Numbered from the stretch's first letter, positions 8,391 to 15,303 are shown. The stretch is DNA of 64,000 nt from Mameliella sp. CS4 (GCF_019392335.1 NZ_JAHXRQ010000019.1:43287-107286); one strand, 5' to 3'. Program-made: numbers and translations. The notes: generated by a model not told the origin, from the sequence alone.

Positions 8391-8554
8391 TAGAACGAAC
8401 TGTCCGCCTGGAGGACCCAGAGCAAAGCTGCACGCTCGACTTTCAACCCACCAGTTCCCACCGGGTTTGGGTCTGGGCCGCCGTAGGATGCACCCAATTT
8501 CAGCTCGCCTTCAATCTGAGCAATTCGGCGGCGGATCTGGTCCTCGGTTTTCAT
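8390..8554 (-). CDS. Hypothetical small phage protein
   Basis: 54 residues from the ATG at 8554, MKTEDQIRRRIAQIEGELKL. The N-terminal 20 residues form a likely amphipathic or coiled-coil helix; the rest includes PDPNPVGTGGLKVERAALLW. A longer reading in the same frame upstream has the composition of an antisense frame and was not used. Overlaps at both ends keep it in the operon. No function recognised. Confidence 0.5.
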   Translation of the reverse strand: MKTEDQIRRRIAQIEGELKLGASYGGPDPNPVGTGGLKVERAALLWVLQADSSF

Positions 8555-8739
8555 CAGCCTCTCCCCCCCTTCCGGTTCTTGCGGGTGGCCTTGCGCGCCG
8601 CACGCTGTGCCTTGCGCGCCTTGGCCTTGGCCGGATCGGCGGCCCGCGGCGCGCTGGACAGCCGGGGCACCACTGCGCATCGGCAATTTCCCAACGCAAG
8701 CATTCCAAATCCCACGGCGTATTTTCCAAAGCTCAGCAT
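8554..8739 (-). CDS. Small membrane-anchored basic phage protein
   Basis: 61 residues from the ATG at 8739. The first 25 residues (LSFGKYAVGFGMLALGNC) could form a short membrane segment, and the C-terminal half is extremely basic with repeats of KARKAQRAARKATRKNRK. The ATG overlaps the stop of the DUF6527-like gene (ATGA). A membrane anchor plus basic tail might point to a lysis accessory, but the lysis genes are at 10.8-12.0 kb, so this is only a guess. No family recognised. Confidence 0.45.
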   Translation of the reverse strand: MLSFGKYAVGFGMLALGNCRCAVVPRLSSAPRAADPAKAKARKAQRAARKATRKNRKGGRG

Positions 8740-9056
8740 CACGCCACCTCCCAGTAGCCATCCCGCAGCCAGCCATGCCAGCCGGCGCAGATCTCGTTGC
8801 GGTGGACGTTGACCGACGGGTGCAGCGTCGGCTCGGAGCGGGACCCGTTCCAGTTCCAGGTCGCGCCGTGGGCATGCGGCTTGTGCCGGTGGCCGACCGT
8901 GATCCGGCTGACCTGGCCGCACCCGCAAGGGCAGACGAACCAGAGCGCGGCTTCCTCGCCCTCCTCGCAGGGCGCGATCCAGATTGAGCCGCAATCAGCT
9001 CTGCGGCGATGCTCTTGCCGGTCGGTGAGGACGATGGCGCGCAGCGGTTCGGTCAT
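8739..9056 (-). CDS. DUF6527-like small metal-binding phage protein
   Basis: 105 residues. The pattern FVCPCGCGQVSRI, then a long loop ending SEPTLHPSVN and the C-terminal block ICAGWHGWLRDGYWEV, matches what I recall of the DUF6527 family: clustered Cys residues followed by a C-x2-W-H-G-W/F-L-x-D-G motif. These are probably zinc-binding; the biological role is unknown. It is encoded among small late-operon genes, with the stop overlapping the next ATG and the start overlapping the gene at 9053-9250. Confidence 0.6.
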   Translation of the reverse strand: MTEPLRAIVLTDRQEHRRRADCGSIWIAPCEEGEEAALWFVCPCGCGQVSRITVGHRHKPHAHGATWNWNGSRSEPTLHPSVNVHRNEICAGWHGWLRDGYWEVA

Positions 9057-9250
9057 GTCGCCTCCTTAAGTGTGATCAGGTACGGTTCCCCGCGCCACCA
9101 GCTGACGGTGGCCTGCCCGCCCAGGTGCGTCGCAAATCGTTCGCGTTTGCCGAATGCCCAGGCCAATGCCGCTTTCCACTTCGGTCCTTTGCGCCAGTGG
9201 TGGTCCCCGACCAGGAGGATCGCATTGACCTGTGTCCGCGACCGCCTCAT
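9053..9250 (-). CDS. Hypothetical small phage protein
   Basis: 65 residues (MRRSRTQVNAILLVGDHHWR), basic, with Trp residues spaced through the sequence. No domain recognised. The start overlaps the end of the gp27-like gene and the stop overlaps the DUF6527-like start, so it appears co-translated with its neighbours. Function unknown. Confidence 0.5.
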   Translation of the reverse strand: MRRSRTQVNAILLVGDHHWRKGPKWKAALAWAFGKRERFATHLGGQATVSWWRGEPYLITLKEAT

Positions 9251-9813
9251 GACCGCAACCCCAGCACGCCCCTGCGCAGGCGGTCGAGCATCTCGGCCGA
9301 GAGCCCGGCCTCGGTGGCCGTTGCCTCCAGCGCCTCGTCCATCTCGGCCTGCGCCGCCTCGCGCGCCTGACGGGCGACACGGGCGCGTTCATCGGCCAAC
9401 AGCTTCTCGCGCATGCCCGAGCTGCTCATGAGATCCTTGAGCATCCGGCCCAGGCTCATCAGGTCTTTCGGGTCGAGGTGTTCGTCCTTCTCTCGCACCG
9501 ACTGGATCATGTGGACCGCGCTCGTGGCGATCATCTGCATCAACACCTTGTGCAGCTCGCCCTCGGCCTCGATGTCCATGTCCGAGAGCAGCGTCTCGGC
9601 GATGGCGAAAGCCTCGCGCTGGTCCTTCAGCGCCTTCGAGAAATCGCCGACGGCCGTCTTGCCCACCGACAGTTCAAGACCCGCCTCCTGCAGACGGAAA
9701 TTCAGCCCCTCGGTGACATCGACGATGTCGGCGAAACCCCGGTCGCGCAGCTCCTCGGCCAGCCAGCGGCGTAGCTCCTCGGGGATCAGGTCCAGTTTCC
9801 TTGGCGGAGGCAT
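9247..9813 (-). CDS. Terminase small subunit-like protein, Mu gp27 (DUF3486)
   Basis: 188 residues, matching the Mu gp27/DUF3486 family thought to be the small terminase subunit that recognises DNA for packaging. The N-terminus PPPRKLDLIPEELRRWLAEE is typical, and a wing-helix-like region follows (residues 20-60). The C-terminal half is long and helical (KDLMSLGRMLKDLM, then ARVARQAREAAQAEMDEA), probably a coiled coil for oligomerisation. It follows the gp26- and gp25-like genes in Mu order; in Mu gp28 comes next, but here six small genes intervene. Confidence 0.85.
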   Translation of the reverse strand: MPPPRKLDLIPEELRRWLAEELRDRGFADIVDVTEGLNFRLQEAGLELSVGKTAVGDFSKALKDQREAFAIAETLLSDMDIEAEGELHKVLMQMIATSAVHMIQSVREKDEHLDPKDLMSLGRMLKDLMSSSGMREKLLADERARVARQAREAAQAEMDEALEATATEAGLSAEMLDRLRRGVLGLRS

Positions 9814-9816
9814 GGC

Positions 9817-10116
9817 TCAGCTCCCCGGACGGGGGCGCTGGACACCGGGGTGCTTGGCGATGCCCTGGGCGATCTCGACGCCGCGCGTCGTGGCCGTGGC
9901 GACGATGAACCCGCCTGCCAGATCCTCGGTGGTCAGCATGCCCTGTTCGGCCAGCCAGCTCAGCTCGGTCACCACCTGGTCGCGCGAATAGGTGATCCCG
10001 AAGCGCGGCAGGAGATCGGTCATGATCGAGACATTGGAGGTGTAGCGCGGCGCGTCCTCCAGCATCCGCAGGATCGCCAGGCGGGCGTGTTGCTGCAGTT
10101 CTTCGGCGTAGCTCAT
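9817..10116 (-). CDS. Mu gp26-like protein (VpaChn25_0724 family), winged-helix-like
   Basis: 99 residues. It starts MSYAEELQQHARLAILRMLE and has helix-turn-helix-type spacing through LPRFGITYSRDQVVTELSWL and LAEQGMLTTED, consistent with the small Mu gp26-like family of winged-helix proteins. Genomic position between gp25- and gp27-like genes supports the call. Its role in the phage is not established. The start overlaps the gp25-like stop by four bases. Confidence 0.8.
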   Translation of the reverse strand: MSYAEELQQHARLAILRMLEDAPRYTSNVSIMTDLLPRFGITYSRDQVVTELSWLAEQGMLTTEDLAGGFIVATATTRGVEIAQGIAKHPGVQRPRPGS

Positions 10117-10469
10117 GGCCGGTTCCTGTCGTTCAAAAGGTGGTCCTCGTGGCGGCTGACGATGGTCTCCAGCCGCTGCATGATCTTGGCGTTGCCCTCC
10201 ATCACGGCCTCCATTCGACCCAAAGATCCGGTCATCTCGGCGATGCTCAACTGGATGTTGTGGACGTCATCCTTGGACGGCAGGCCGCTGACAGTCTGTT
10301 CCAGCCGCGCGATCCGGATCTCGTGCCGGTCCATACGGTCGGACCCAGCCTTGAACCGTTCATCGACCTCGGACCGCCGGGTGCGGATCACCGCCACGAT
10401 CATGGCAGCGAAAGACAGCAGGATCGGGATGGCCTTCATGGCCATGTCGAGAAGATCGGCAGCAGTCAC
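10113..10469 (-). CDS. Mu gp25-like membrane protein (DUF2730)
   Basis: 118 residues: one N-terminal transmembrane segment (IPILLSFAAMIVAVIRT) followed by a long coiled-coil region (VDERFKAGSDRMDRHEIRI to ETIVSRHEDHLLND). This is the DUF2730/Mu gp25 layout, often placed next to lysis genes and suggested to help in lysis. It overlaps its neighbours at both ends and follows a signal-peptide protein and the holin, consistent with a lysis cassette. Confidence 0.82.
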   Translation of the reverse strand: MTAADLLDMAMKAIPILLSFAAMIVAVIRTRRSEVDERFKAGSDRMDRHEIRIARLEQTVSGLPSKDDVHNIQLSIAEMTGSLGRMEAVMEGNAKIMQRLETIVSRHEDHLLNDRNRP

Positions 10470-10804
10470 AGCGCATCCCCCTCGGGCGTGGGCGCCTCGG
10501 AGAGCGTCTCATAGGTGTCCCCGCTGGCCACCAGGCAGGAGATCCCGTTGGGCATCGTCATGGTGACTGTCCATGTGCCCGTCGCATCCGACGCAAACAC
10601 CTCCATGATCGCGCCGTTCGCACCCAGGCCTATGGCCCGCCGGGTTTCGCCATATTTCTCAGCCAGCCCCTCGATCAGGGCAGCACGGGGCACGCAGTGG
10701 CGCAGGGTCTGCGCCTCGGCAGGCACAGACAGGGAGGCGAAGACGAGGAGCGCAAGGATTGCCCCAAGGCACCAGGCGATCATTCCAAGGGTCGCGGATT
10801 TCAT
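10466..10804 (-). CDS. Exported hypothetical protein of the lysis region
   Basis: 112 residues from the ATG at 10804 (MKSATLGMIAWCLGAILALL), with a clear signal peptide ending near VPAEAQ. The mature part has one Cys near its start (LRHCVPRAALIEGLAEKYGE) and another in NGISCLVASGD, suggesting a disulphide in the periplasm. Proteins of this look (CVPR, then YGET, then IMEVFASDATGTWT) recur in Rhodobacterales genomes and phages without a known function. It lies between holin and gp25-like genes. An upstream in-frame ATG at 10825 is possible but adds a non-signal-like extension. Confidence 0.65.
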   Translation of the reverse strand: MKSATLGMIAWCLGAILALLVFASLSVPAEAQTLRHCVPRAALIEGLAEKYGETRRAIGLGANGAIMEVFASDATGTWTVTMTMPNGISCLVASGDTYETLSEAPTPEGDAL

Positions 10805-10821
10805 GGTCAGTCCTTTCTGGA

Positions 10822-11367
10822 TCAATTCGACGCCCGCCAGGCGTCGAGGGCGGGATTGTCGGAAAGCACGGGGGTGGAGGCGCGGGGCGCCTCGCCATCT
10901 TCCAGCGCATCCAGGCTTGCGCGGCTCTTAAGGACCGCTTGTGTCTGGGTCAGAAGCCCCGCCACGTCGCGCTGGAAATCGAGACCCTTCACCTGCTGGC
11001 GCCCACCGAAGAAGAAGGTGACGATCACCAGGATCACGGCCCAGACGCTCTGCGGGATCACCCCCCAGGCGGCAAAGACCTGCGCCATGAAAACCGGGTC
11101 ATAGGGGGTCCAGACCAGCACCCAGAGCGCCCAGAGCGCCAGCAGCGGACGCGGCAAACGATTGAGACCGTCGATCAGGCTGTCCCACCAGGTGCGGCGT
11201 GTCCGGCGGCAGAACTCGGCCGCGAACTGGTCCAGCGCGGCGCTGTCCAGGTCATGGCCGCGTTTCGAAGCGGCCTCTGCGTTGACCCGGAACACCTCGG
11301 CCATCTCGCGCACCGCGTTGCGGTCACCACCGAAGAGCGTGGAGAGGATCTGGCCGATCAGCCCCAT
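10822..11367 (-). CDS. Holin-like protein of the 3-TM (gene-transfer-agent holin) type
   Basis: 181 residues from the ATG at 11367, MGLIGQILSTLFGGDRNAVR. Hydrophobic segments around LLALWALWVLVW, PVFMAQVFAAWGVIPQ and VWAVILVIVTFFFGG give the three-membrane-span layout of the holin family found in Rhodobacterales phages and gene-transfer agents. A cytoplasmic-looking tail of 60 residues follows. The start overlaps the lysozyme gene end by ten bases, so the two lysis genes are coupled. The Mu holin itself is different in sequence. Confidence 0.78.
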   Translation of the reverse strand: MGLIGQILSTLFGGDRNAVREMAEVFRVNAEAASKRGHDLDSAALDQFAAEFCRRTRRTWWDSLIDGLNRLPRPLLALWALWVLVWTPYDPVFMAQVFAAWGVIPQSVWAVILVIVTFFFGGRQQVKGLDFQRDVAGLLTQTQAVLKSRASLDALEDGEAPRASTPVLSDNPALDAWRASN

Positions 11368-11984
11368 GCCGCCACCCGCGCCTGAAACTCGGCATCGGTC
11401 ATGTGGTACTCGGGCGAGATGAACTCCTCGGCGCGCTTGATCCAACCACCCTTGCCGCCGGCGCGGGTGCGGGCGTATTTGCGGCTGGCCCGGCGCCGGT
11501 CGGCGATGCGGAAATAGAAGTTGCGCCGCTCGATCCCGTAGGCATCGACCAGGTGCTGCCCGGCCCGCTCCCAGGCACGGTTGGCGGCGGAGATGGTCTG
11601 GGGACCGATCACGCCATCGATGGCGATCGCGGGCGGGGCCATCTCGCACAGCAGCCGCTGGAGGAGCTTCACCGCGTTGGCGCCGGCATTGACGTACATG
11701 TCGAAGACGGTGGCCTGCAGCGGCTCGGGCAGCTCGTCGATGCGCGGCCCGAAGAAATAGCGCTCCTCGAAGATCAGGATCGCGTGATCCTGCGACAGCG
11801 CACGCACATCCATCACGTCGATGTCGCCGTCACCATCCAGGTCGCCCCAGGGGATGTTGCGCAGCGTGTGGATGGTGACGCCGTACTTGGTCGCGCCACC
11901 CGGATCGTCGGGATCGTTCACGAACGCGCCCTCGCGGGCGACGATCTCCTCGGCCATTCGGCGCACGTCATGTTTCGTGGACAT
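11358..11984 (-). CDS. Endolysin, GH108-type lysozyme with an EF-hand-like loop
   Basis: 208 residues. N-terminal GH108 catalytic signature AREGAFVNDPDDPGGATKY with Glu18 as the likely acid, then a C-terminal peptidoglycan-binding part (IAIDGVIGPQTISAAN). Between them is GDLDGDGDIDVMDVRALS (47-64), whose evenly spaced Asp residues resemble a calcium-binding dockerin/EF-hand loop. Chosen start: the ATG at 11984. It is the first gene after the Mor/C-like activator and after the two-block promoter-like repeat, exactly where Mu has Plys and lys. No signal peptide is seen, so export depends on the holin. Confidence 0.9.
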   Translation of the reverse strand: MSTKHDVRRMAEEIVAREGAFVNDPDDPGGATKYGVTIHTLRNIPWGDLDGDGDIDVMDVRALSQDHAILIFEERYFFGPRIDELPEPLQATVFDMYVNAGANAVKLLQRLLCEMAPPAIAIDGVIGPQTISAANRAWERAGQHLVDAYGIERRNFYFRIADRRRASRKYARTRAGGKGGWIKRAEEFISPEYHMTDAEFQARVAAWG

Positions 11985-12004
11985 CTGATACCCCCGTTGA
12001 ACGG

Positions 12005-12049
12005 GGTCAGAATGCCGGGTTGAAACGGGTGCCTACATTGGGAAGGTTG
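12005..12049 (-). promoter_or_regulatory. Candidate late promoter/activator site upstream of the lysozyme (Plys-like)
   Basis: Second copy of the two-block element: CAACCTTCCCAATGTAG at 12033-12049 (minus strand), 11 bases, then AACCCGGCATTCTG. It begins immediately after the stop codon of the Mor/C-like gene. Block two contains CATTCT (CATTTT in the other copy), a possible weak -10. Identical block one and spacing with the site at 2393-2437 are seen directly; activation by the Mor/C-like protein is inferred from Mu. Confidence 0.65.
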
Positions 12050-12433
12050 TCAGAACAGAGACAGCTGATCGGGATCGGCTGGAGGCTTGTCGCCACCGGC
12101 CTCGCGCAGGGTCCGCTTGACGTTTGTGCTGCTGGTTTTCAGGGCGCGGCAAATCTGCCCGACCGACAGGCCCTCCGCGTGCAGCGCGCGGATCAGCCAG
12201 TTTTTTGGCATCGGGATCTCGGTCAGGTTCGACCGCATGCGCGCGCCGAGCGCCCGCATCTTGTCGGCGCCGATCAGATGCTCGGCCGCACTGCGGCCAC
12301 GGGGGTCGTCCGGAAACCAGAGAGGCGAGCCGCCGAACATGACCAGGAAGCTGACCGCCATGCGCGGCCCCAGGACCTCGATATAGGGATCCAGGTGCGC
12401 CGGGTGGCGAGGATATGCCACCGGGTCGGTCAT
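12050..12433 (-). CDS. Mor/C-like late transcription activator
   Basis: 127 residues. The layout follows the Mor/C family of Mu: a dimerisation half with VLGPRMAVSFLVMFGGSPLWFP (Gly-Gly followed by an aromatic/Pro strand) and a C-terminal helix-turn-helix around SVGQICRALKTSSTNVKR. In Mu, C activates the late promoters and its gene lies directly before Plys. Here the stop codon abuts the promoter-like repeat and the lysozyme gene follows. Sequence similarity to Mor/C is weak by eye, so the family name rests partly on context. Other small HTH regulators are an alternative. Confidence 0.62.
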   Translation of the reverse strand: MTDPVAYPRHPAHLDPYIEVLGPRMAVSFLVMFGGSPLWFPDDPRGRSAAEHLIGADKMRALGARMRSNLTEIPMPKNWLIRALHAEGLSVGQICRALKTSSTNVKRTLREAGGDKPPADPDQLSLF

Positions 12434-12651
12434 TCCCGCGCGTTCTTCGCTCTGACGCCACAGACAGTGCCGCCGGACGCATAGAAGCGGAGATCCTCGG
12501 ATGCCAGTTCATACATGCCTGCATTGGCGGTACCGGCAGCATCCGCACGGGCGGCGATGACTTGGCGCAAGGCTTCGACCTCTACGCCTGTGACGGTCTC
12601 GATGTACTGCAGGAGTGCATAGTCCGAGACCCTGTGGCGCGGCTTCTTCAT
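12430..12651 (-). CDS. Hypothetical small phage protein
   Basis: 73 residues, MKKPRHRVSDYALLQYIETV, basic at the N-terminus; the middle YIETVTGVEVEALRQVIAAR looks like a short HTH-sized helical pair. Two Gly-rich turns and a lone Cys follow. It overlaps the GemA-like gene upstream and the activator gene downstream by four bases each, suggesting an operon with transcription control functions. No family recognised. Confidence 0.5.
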   Translation of the reverse strand: MKKPRHRVSDYALLQYIETVTGVEVEALRQVIAARADAAGTANAGMYELASEDLRFYASGGTVCGVRAKNARE

Positions 12652-13094
12652 TTTCCGATCCTCGACCAGTCAAAGTCGATCCGGGAGCGCTTGCCCCATT
12701 GGATCAGCGCTTGCAGCACCGCGTCGATCTTGTCGTGATCGCGCAGCCCGTCGATGTCGGCCGGGACAAAGCCCCAGGCCTCGCCGAAGCGTTTCTGGAT
12801 GAACTTGTTCAGCCCCTTGCGCGTCGGGTCCTTCAGCTCGCCCGCATGGCCCAACTTGGCCCAGAGGACGTGGACCAGGCGCAGGTCCGCGCGGGGCGCC
12901 TTGGCGCGCTTGCCGGAAGAGGGCCGGAACCCGCGCGCCTTCAACTCGTCCAGGACACGCTGCCGCTCATCGTCGGACATATCCGAGAGGCTGGTCTTGC
13001 CCACCAGGCGCAACTGCAGATCATGTCGGGTGTCTGCGTCGATCCCGAGCTGGCGGCAACCGACGTGGATGGCGCGGATCATATTGGCGGTCAT
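12648..13094 (-). CDS. GemA-like regulatory protein (Mu gp16, DUF1018)
   Basis: 148 residues. Family features visible: N-terminal IRAIHVGCRQLGIDADTRHD, followed by LSDMSDDERQRVLDELKARG and the C-terminal block FIQKRFGEAWGFVPADIDGL. In Mu, the gp16/GemA region is a semi-essential early function affecting host gene expression and DNA topology. It lies between small early genes and the Mor/C-like activator, as in Mu. Overlaps its neighbours at both ends. Confidence 0.85.
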   Translation of the reverse strand: MTANMIRAIHVGCRQLGIDADTRHDLQLRLVGKTSLSDMSDDERQRVLDELKARGFRPSSGKRAKAPRADLRLVHVLWAKLGHAGELKDPTRKGLNKFIQKRFGEAWGFVPADIDGLRDHDKIDAVLQALIQWGKRSRIDFDWSRIGK

Positions 13095-13327
13095 GGATAC
13101 ACCTCGTCTTCGAAACAGACATCCAGCGGGTGCCAGTCCCAGGCGAGCCTGAGCAGCGCTTCAAGGTACTTCGGTTCCGGCCCCGCGACCTGGAAGCCGC
13201 AGGCCGGGCAGCGGATGATCACGCCGTCGGCCAGGTCGTCGCTCGTGAACTCGCCGACCAGCATCAAGGGTTCGTCATCGCAGGCCGGGCAGTTTAGCTC
13301 ATCCTGATTGATCTGCTCGGCGGTCAT
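13091..13327 (-). CDS. Zinc-ribbon-like small phage protein
   Basis: 78 residues with two CxxC knuckles, LNCPACDDEP and IIRCPACGFQV, about 25 residues apart: a treble-clef or rubredoxin-like zinc ribbon, as in small phage restriction-alleviation or DNA-associated proteins. The acidic C-terminus (LDVCFEDEVYP) has no recognised motif. The start overlaps nothing unusual; the stop overlaps the GemA-like ATG. Function unknown. Confidence 0.6.
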   Translation of the reverse strand: MTAEQINQDELNCPACDDEPLMLVGEFTSDDLADGVIIRCPACGFQVAGPEPKYLEALLRLAWDWHPLDVCFEDEVYP

Positions 13328-13530
13328 TGCTTTTCCTCCGGCGCAGGAAGTGCGAGCCGCCTCTGGCGTTTTGGCGGGGTCTTCGCATTCGCGATCATCT
13401 CGTCGAGCTCCTTCATGTCGAAGCCCATGTGCGAGGGGTCCTGGTACTCCAGCTCGATCTTCAAAACGTGCTTTCCGGACCTGCTGGTGGAGCTGTAGGA
13501 TCGGACCTTGGCCCAGTGAGAAATCATCAT
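13324..13530 (-). CDS. Hypothetical small phage protein
   Basis: 68 residues from the ATG at 13530 (MMISHWAKVRSYSSTSRSGK). A short beta-like N-terminus (HVLKIELEYQDP) is followed by a helix (MKELDEMIANAK) and a basic tail. The ATG overlaps the upstream stop (ATGA). Upstream readings in this frame are Arg/Pro-rich and look antisense. No function recognised. Confidence 0.5.
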   Translation of the reverse strand: MMISHWAKVRSYSSTSRSGKHVLKIELEYQDPSHMGFDMKELDEMIANAKTPPKRQRRLALPAPEEKQ

Positions 13531-13745
13531 TGGCGGGCTCCGATCATGCGTTGGACCTCGGCGGTCACGGCGCGGCCGTGAACCGGGCACAAGGGATCGA
13601 ACAGGTGGCCACCGCAGGACAGCACGACAGCGGGGAACGTCGGGCTGCCACAGTCTTCTGGTGACGGGCAAACACAGCCGCGATCACGGGCATCTTCCGA
13701 CGCCGGGACGATGACGCTGAGATCGATTGCCGCAACAGCCATCAC
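13527..13745 (-). CDS. Cys-rich hypothetical small phage protein
   Basis: 72 residues. Several Cys/His (RGCVCPSPEDCGSP, then VLSCGGHLFDPLCPVHG) suggest metal binding. The N-terminus MMAVAAIDLSVIVPAS is hydrophobic but short. It overlaps the next and previous genes by four bases. No family recognised; one of several small Cys-rich products in this early operon. Confidence 0.5.
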   Translation of the reverse strand: MMAVAAIDLSVIVPASEDARDRGCVCPSPEDCGSPTFPAVVLSCGGHLFDPLCPVHGRAVTAEVQRMIGARQ

Positions 13746-13969
13746 GCCCGCTCCTTCGCCCTGTCGACCTCATCGTCCATCGACGCCTTGAGTGCCGTGA
13801 AGCCTTGGCCGAGATCGTCCAGCAAGCGGTCGATATCGGCACTGACCGGCCCTTCCTCGAAGAACCCGGCGATCTCGTAGAGCGTGCTCCTGGCCCGCTT
13901 CTCCAGCGCCTTCAGCTTGCGAAGCGACCGGGCGCGGGCGTCCTTTTCACTGCGAGGGTATGCCATCAC
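13742..13969 (-). CDS. Hypothetical small helical phage protein
   Basis: 75 residues, MMAYPRSEKDARARSLRKLK, basic N-terminal half and acidic C-terminal half, likely two helices (ALEKRARSTLYEIAGFF and IDRLLDDLGQGFTALKASMD). Overlaps both neighbours by four bases. No domain recognised. Confidence 0.5.
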   Translation of the reverse strand: MMAYPRSEKDARARSLRKLKALEKRARSTLYEIAGFFEEGPVSADIDRLLDDLGQGFTALKASMDDEVDRAKERA

Positions 13970-14235
13970 CCCATCCCCAGCGCAGCTTTGTACATGTCCA
14001 GCACCGCCTCTTCCTCGGCGATGTCGTCGGCCTCGCGCTTGCGCAGGGCGATCACCTTGCGCATGACCTTGGTGTCGTAGCCGCGCCCCTTGGCCTCGGC
14101 CATCAACTCCTTCTGCTGCTCGCCGATCTCGCGCTTTTCTTCTTCGAGGCGCTCATAGCGTTCGATGAGCTGTTTGAGCTCTCCTGCGGCAATGCCGTAG
14201 CTGTCGGTCTGGTCCTGCATCACATCCTCCCTCAC
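13966..14235 (-). CDS. GapR-like DNA-binding protein (DUF2312)
   Basis: 89 residues. The sequence IAAGELKQLIERYERLEEEK followed by AEAKGRGYDTKVMRKVIALRKR and EEEAVLDMYKAALGM is the alphaproteobacterial GapR/DUF2312 pattern. Host GapR clamps overtwisted DNA and stimulates topoisomerases. A phage copy could act during replicative transposition or control host nucleoid access; that is inference. Two starts are possible (ATG at 14235 or at 14220, MQDQTDSYG), the second giving the more typical length. It overlaps the DUF3164 gene. Confidence 0.88.
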   Translation of the reverse strand: MREDVMQDQTDSYGIAAGELKQLIERYERLEEEKREIGEQQKELMAEAKGRGYDTKVMRKVIALRKREADDIAEEEAVLDMYKAALGMG

Positions 14236-14870
14236 GCCTTGGCCAGATCGATGGTGATGGCTTCCCAGGGCGCCTCGCCGTGGTCACGCTGGTAGCAGCG
14301 GACATAGGTCTTGGAGCCGACGACGCGCATGGCATCCCGGATCGCTTCCATCGCCCGTTTCCAGCGCTCGTCCGCAATCTCCAGGCGCAGCAGCATGAAG
14401 ATCTCGGCGCGGTTGATCTGGCCCGCCTTGTCGGTGTTGAAGGCGCGGGTCACGACAGCGCGCAACTCGTCGCCGGCATCCGCCGCCCATTCGTTCAGGC
14501 ACTCGTCGATCAGGTCTTTCGCGATCTGCAGCTCGGGGCCGAAGTCGATCTGATCGGCCACCTGGACCTGCACCTTCATGCATCCGTCAAAGCTCATGAA
14601 GGTCTTGTTGCCTTTCGCGCCGCCCTTGGTTTCACCGTACTCCTGCGCCAGCAGCGCCTCGAAGCCGGAGAGGTCCTCGAAGGTGTGGTTCTTGAACCGG
14701 CTGACCTGGCAGCTCAGTTCCTTTGCGTACCCAATCACCTTGCGGACCACCTCGTCCTGCAGTTGGTCCTGGGCCTTGACGGTCGTGAGCGGCTGCAGCC
14801 GCCCCTTGGCGTCCTTCATGTGCGGGGTGCCATCGATGTCGATGACGCCGGGTTTGCTGAAAGCGTTCAT
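14232..14870 (-). CDS. DUF3164 family phage protein
   Basis: 212 residues from the ATG at 14870, MNAFSKPGVIDIDGTPHMKD. The stretch DAKGRLQPLTTVKAQDQLQD at the start, GNKTFMSFDGCMKVQVQVAD in the middle and the late LRLEIADERWKRAMEAIRDA match DUF3164, a family recurrent in Mu-like phages downstream of the transposition genes. Biochemical role not established. The start overlaps the zinc-ribbon gene end and the stop overlaps the GapR-like start. Confidence 0.82.
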   Translation of the reverse strand: MNAFSKPGVIDIDGTPHMKDAKGRLQPLTTVKAQDQLQDEVVRKVIGYAKELSCQVSRFKNHTFEDLSGFEALLAQEYGETKGGAKGNKTFMSFDGCMKVQVQVADQIDFGPELQIAKDLIDECLNEWAADAGDELRAVVTRAFNTDKAGQINRAEIFMLLRLEIADERWKRAMEAIRDAMRVVGSKTYVRCYQRDHGEAPWEAITIDLAKA

Positions 14871-15076
14871 TGGTCGGTTTCCTCTTCTTCTGCTTCGATC
14901 AGCGAGCAATGGCACGCTGGCTCCATTTCGACGGTGCAGCGGATCGGGCGGTCGCAGGTCGGGCAGACATGTTCGCCCTCCCCAACGTCGCCGAGGTCGG
15001 AGTAGCAACCGGGACAGGTCCAGTAGTCGTAGCGGTTCGGGTTGCTGCAGTGGGTTGCGATGGGTTTGCTGGTCAC
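14867..15076 (-). CDS. Small zinc-ribbon protein, GTG start
   Basis: 69 residues from a GTG at 15076 whose GTGA overlaps the upstream stop. Two knuckles, WTCPGCYSDLGD and HVCPTCDRPIRC, give a C-x2-C / C-x2-C zinc ribbon; a further CHC lies in PACHCSLIEAEEEE. No ATG is available in frame at a sensible place, so GTG is preferred. Role unknown. Confidence 0.55.
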   Translation of the reverse strand: MTSKPIATHCSNPNRYDYWTCPGCYSDLGDVGEGEHVCPTCDRPIRCTVEMEPACHCSLIEAEEEETDQ

Positions 15077-15303
15077 AGCGCTACTCCCGCCGCCCGCGCG
15101 GCATCGACGGTGTCGATCTGACCCTCGTGATAAGCCCGCTGGCAGATCGGGCCTGCGCCCAGGCATTCGATCAGCGCGGCCATCGCGATGGTCTCCGCCA
15201 TCGTCACCATCGAGGCGCCACGCATTCCACTGCGGTCGATCTTGGCGATGGCCGAGCCAGCCTTGGCCAGCATCTCGGCCTCGGTCATGGGGGGGTTAGG
15301 CAT
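15073..15303 (-). CDS. Hypothetical small phage protein
   Basis: 76 residues, or 71 if translation starts at the second Met (MTEAEMLAKAGSAIAKIDRS). Ala-rich and helical; the middle MAETIAMAALIECLGAGPIC could be a hydrophobic core helix. Its start region overlaps the preceding gene by eight bases. No family recognised. Confidence 0.5.
   Translation of the reverse strand: MPNPPMTEAEMLAKAGSAIAKIDRSGMRGASMVTMAETIAMAALIECLGAGPICQRAYHEGQIDTVDAARAAGVAL

Noticed and set aside
12005..12049. Direct match of the two-block element to the Mu C-binding site (TTAT-N6-ATAA)
   Set aside because: No such dyad is present; the resemblance to Mu is of position only.
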